Below are positions 22,032 to 24,018 of a stretch of DNA of 24,018 bases, in pieces. Under the pieces are notes generated by a model. That model was not told the origin of the DNA. It saw only the letters and a program-made list of their open reading frames with translations, and made no database searches. The stretch covers positions 1-24,018 of the forward strand of contig URQQ01000061.1 in NCBI GenBank assembly GCA_900549995.1, in the 5' to 3' direction. Positions within the stretch are counted from its first letter, which is position 1. Every line of letters starts with the position of its first letter. This DNA comes from an uncultured Lachnospiraceae bacterium. GTDB taxonomy: Bacteria; Bacillota; Clostridia; Lachnospirales; Lachnospiraceae. The position numbers and the translations under genes were made by a program.

Positions 22032-24018
22032 ATGAAAAAGTTTATACGAGGAATACTGGCGTCTGTGCTGTTTTCGCTTGCGGTGTCCGGTGTGGTTTTT
22101 GCCGCTGAGCCTTCGATGACTCAGCCGACAGCTGCCGAGACGATGATCGCGCAAGGCAGAAATTTCTATATTTCGGGAACATTTGGTGACGGTGAGATCC
22201 TGGCAGAGGACAATGGAGTCACCGTGAGTCTGTTCCCGGAAGGAATGGAAGGAGCGGCACGTACAGTGACTGGCCCAAAGAAGAATCCTCCGCTGAAAGT
22301 AAACACGGAAGCGGGAATTCCTGATACATGGGGGAACCCGGAAGATCTGGCTAAAAGTAAGATGCCGGATCTGATCTGGGATGGCGAGAATGAGGAATCT
22401 TTTTATCATGCAGACAGTAAGCTGTACTATGATGATGCCGGGTTTACAGCGCTGGTTTCGGGAGGAAGCCAGGAAGGAATTGTAAGCGATGGCCTTTTAT
22501 TTACGGATGATGAAGGAAATCTGTATTCCATCCTTCCAGAAGGACGCTATGAGGTCTGGCTGGAATACAGTTATACGACCGCAGAAAGTGATGAGATGCA
22601 GACTTACAGAGGAACCATTGGGACTATCACGATCGGAAGCACGCCGGATAAGATAATGAGCCGCTTTTCTCCTGCAGATCATATGGAGAGAGTGACAGCA
22701 TTTGCCGGAGCGAATGGATACCGGATTTACAATGACGCGTTTGCGGGATACTGGCCGCTTGGCAGCTGTGAGATCAAGACTGAGATGCGCGCAGCGGATA
22801 TCCAGGAATATGTGGATGGAAGAGTACATTTTGTCATTTATAATGTGAAAAATACGAGCGCTACATACAGTGTAGAACTGGCCACAATACAGAAGACAGA
22901 GTCAATCGATGATCCGGACCGGCTTGTAAATTATTATTACCAGTATGGGGAGCCGGCTTTAAAAGATGGAACGGAAAGTGAGATTACCGCATTTGAAACA
23001 GGGGACAAGCTTCAGTTTACAAGGGCAGAAATCACGGAGGAAGAGACAGGTGACGGAGTCTATGACCAGGATGATGCCAGGGTTCCTGTCTATGATCTTA
23101 ATCTTGCCGATGGAGTGGATGTGAAAGCCGGAGAGAGTGTGTCGCTCTATGGCGTGACAGCTCCGATTCAGATTGCCGCCGAAGATATGAAAGACAATGG
23201 AGATAATTCTTATACATTGGGGAATAAGATACAGACGCTGAAATACGAGATCTCTGACGGAGAGAAGGTACTGGAAAGTCTGGACAAGGAAGTCATGCTG
23301 AACAGAAAATCAGGAGGATGGGAGAATCCATCGGAGCTTGAATTCAAGCATGAGATTGAGGTGACCGACGAGATGGCAGGCAAGACACTGGAAGTCAAAG
23401 TGTCAGGATTTGATGCGCACGGCAGTCAGACAGCAGGAAGCGATGAGAAGTTTCAGATTCGTGTGGCAGCAGGAGAAGAGGAGAAGGAACCCGTGCCAAC
23501 ACCGCCAAAAAAGGAGGATCCTGCAGTAAGTCCGGCTGCATGTGAGATACCGATGTCCTCTGCGATCGATTCTGCATTGACAGCAGAGAAGCTTTTAGAT
23601 GCAAATGTAAGTGAAGTGACGGTTCTTCTGAAACTTCCGGCAGCGGATGAGCATGCATTTACAGCTGCCAGAGAAATATTTGAAGCCGCCCAAAAAAGCG
23701 GTAAGACCGTGAAATTTAAGATCTTTGATGAACAGGGTGCTTTTGCATATCAGTGGTCATTCGATGGAACGAAGATAGAGAAGGAACAGATGACAGATGT
23801 AAATCTTCTGATTCTTGGAAGTGCCAAAGATCAGGAGGCCATTGAGAAATTGACAGGCCAGGATCAGGTACAGTATCTGACATTTCTGCAGGAAGGGATA
23901 CTCCCGGGCGCGGCAGAGATAGTATTTTATACAGGGGATTGTTTTTCTGCCGGATCAGAGATCTTTTTATACAAGTATATGGAAGAAGAGAATCAGCTGA
24001 AGCTGATCAGTAATCAAG
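22032..24018 (+). CDS. Large secreted protein of unknown function (3' end outside the window)
   Basis: The frame is open from the ATG at 22032 to the window end, 662 complete codons, with AAGGAAGGG about 9 nt upstream. Residues 1-25 are a typical signal peptide (Lys-Lys-x-x-x-Arg, hydrophobic core, VVFAA); cleavage is likely after Ala24 or Ala25. The mature part is acidic and rich in beta-strand patterns. Residues 140-430 contain an all-beta stretch (FVIYNVKNTSATYSVELA) resembling Ig-like or carbohydrate-binding modules. Residues 481-500 form a Glu/Pro/Lys-rich linker (EPVPTPPKK). From about 505 a new alpha/beta domain begins (SEVTVLLKLPAA, KFKIFDEQGAFAYQWSFDG). No catalytic motif, sortase signal or SLH repeat is visible, and the C-terminus is missing. 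It is probably a cell-surface or extracellular protein. Confidence 0.85.
   Translation, partial: MKKFIRGILASVLFSLAVSGVVFAAEPSMTQPTAAETMIAQGRNFYISGTFGDGEILAEDNGVTVSLFPEGMEGAARTVTGPKKNPPLKVNTEAGIPDTWGNPEDLAKSKMPDLIWDGENEESFYHADSKLYYDDAGFTALVSGGSQEGIVSDGLLFTDDEGNLYSILPEGRYEVWLEYSYTTAESDEMQTYRGTIGTITIGSTPDKIMSRFSPADHMERVTAFAGANGYRIYNDAFAGYWPLGSCEIKTEMRAADIQEYVDGRVHFVIYNVKNTSATYSVELATIQKTESIDDPDRLVNYYYQYGEPALKDGTESEITAFETGDKLQFTRAEITEEETGDGVYDQDDARVPVYDLNLADGVDVKAGESVSLYGVTAPIQIAAEDMKDNGDNSYTLGNKIQTLKYEISDGEKVLESLDKEVMLNRKSGGWENPSELEFKHEIEVTDEMAGKTLEVKVSGFDAHGSQTAGSDEKFQIRVAAGEEEKEPVPTPPKKEDPAVSPAACEIPMSSAIDSALTAEKLLDANVSEVTVLLKLPAADEHAFTAAREIFEAAQKSGKTVKFKIFDEQGAFAYQWSFDGTKIEKEQMTDVNLLILGSAKDQEAIEKLTGQDQVQYLTFLQEGILPGAAEIVFYTGDCFSAGSEIFLYKYMEEENQLKLISNQ

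Noticed and set aside
1..24018. CRISPR arrays, tRNA or rRNA genes, insertion sequences, prophage
   Set aside because: No regularly spaced repeats, tRNA cloverleaf, rRNA segments, transposase, integrase or terminal repeats were seen on either strand.

Overview
The window reads as chromosomal DNA of a strictly fermentative Firmicute, most likely a gut Lachnospiraceae relative (Dorea, Blautia, Mediterraneibacter or Clostridium scindens type). The basis is moderate G+C, strong GGAGG ribosome sites, consensus sigma-A promoters, short U-tailed hairpin terminators and the gene families present. No rRNA, tRNA, CRISPR array, transposase or phage gene was seen. Family names come from reading the translations; no database search was possible.

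Layout. (1) Positions 2-4469: the end of a sugar-catabolic operon with a 5'-truncated Gfo/Idh/MocA oxidoreductase, two TIM-barrel isomerase/epimerase-type proteins and a GPH-type sugar symporter, closed by a terminator at about 4547-4595. (2) 4695-6228: a WYL-domain regulator and an isochorismatase-like hydrolase with a palindromic operator candidate between them. (3) 6374-11583: a run of accessory genes, namely a pentapeptide-repeat protein, an sce7726-like PD-(D/E)XK protein, an ABC ATPase and permease, an AraC regulator, an orphan alpha-toroid-like protein and a VOC protein, closed by a bidirectional terminator. (4) 11658-13801 on the minus strand: a short DtxR/MntR regulator and a three-PAS GGDEF diguanylate cyclase. 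(5) 14060-19654: a complete operon for the nickel-pincer nucleotide (NPN) cofactor, larB-larC-larE followed by the nickel ECF/CbiMNQO-type importer nikMN-nikQ-nikO, with a consensus promoter and a strong terminator. (6) 19679-21918: a MerR regulator with a classic 19-bp-spacer promoter, then a TetR-SDR pair behind a two-operator promoter. (7) 22032 to the end: a large secreted protein cut by the window edge.

How the parts work together. The lar-nik operon is the most coherent system. NikMNQO would import Ni(II). LarB carboxylates and hydrolyses nicotinic acid adenine dinucleotide, LarE adds two sulfurs and LarC inserts nickel. LarC carries a very His-rich segment (23 His in 57 residues) that could buffer imported nickel. 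LarE has the three-cysteine pattern associated with [4Fe-4S]-dependent forms. No larA-type racemase/epimerase lies in the window, so the enzyme that uses the cofactor must be encoded elsewhere. The diguanylate cyclase diverges from this operon, and the shared intergenic region holds four GTGA-type half-sites around the lar promoter.

The opening operon is a plausible keto-sugar, inositol or glycoside pathway: oxidation by the Gfo/Idh enzyme, then isomerisation or elimination by the metal-dependent TIM barrels, with the sugar supplied by the GPH symporter. Its substrate cannot be read from the sequence.
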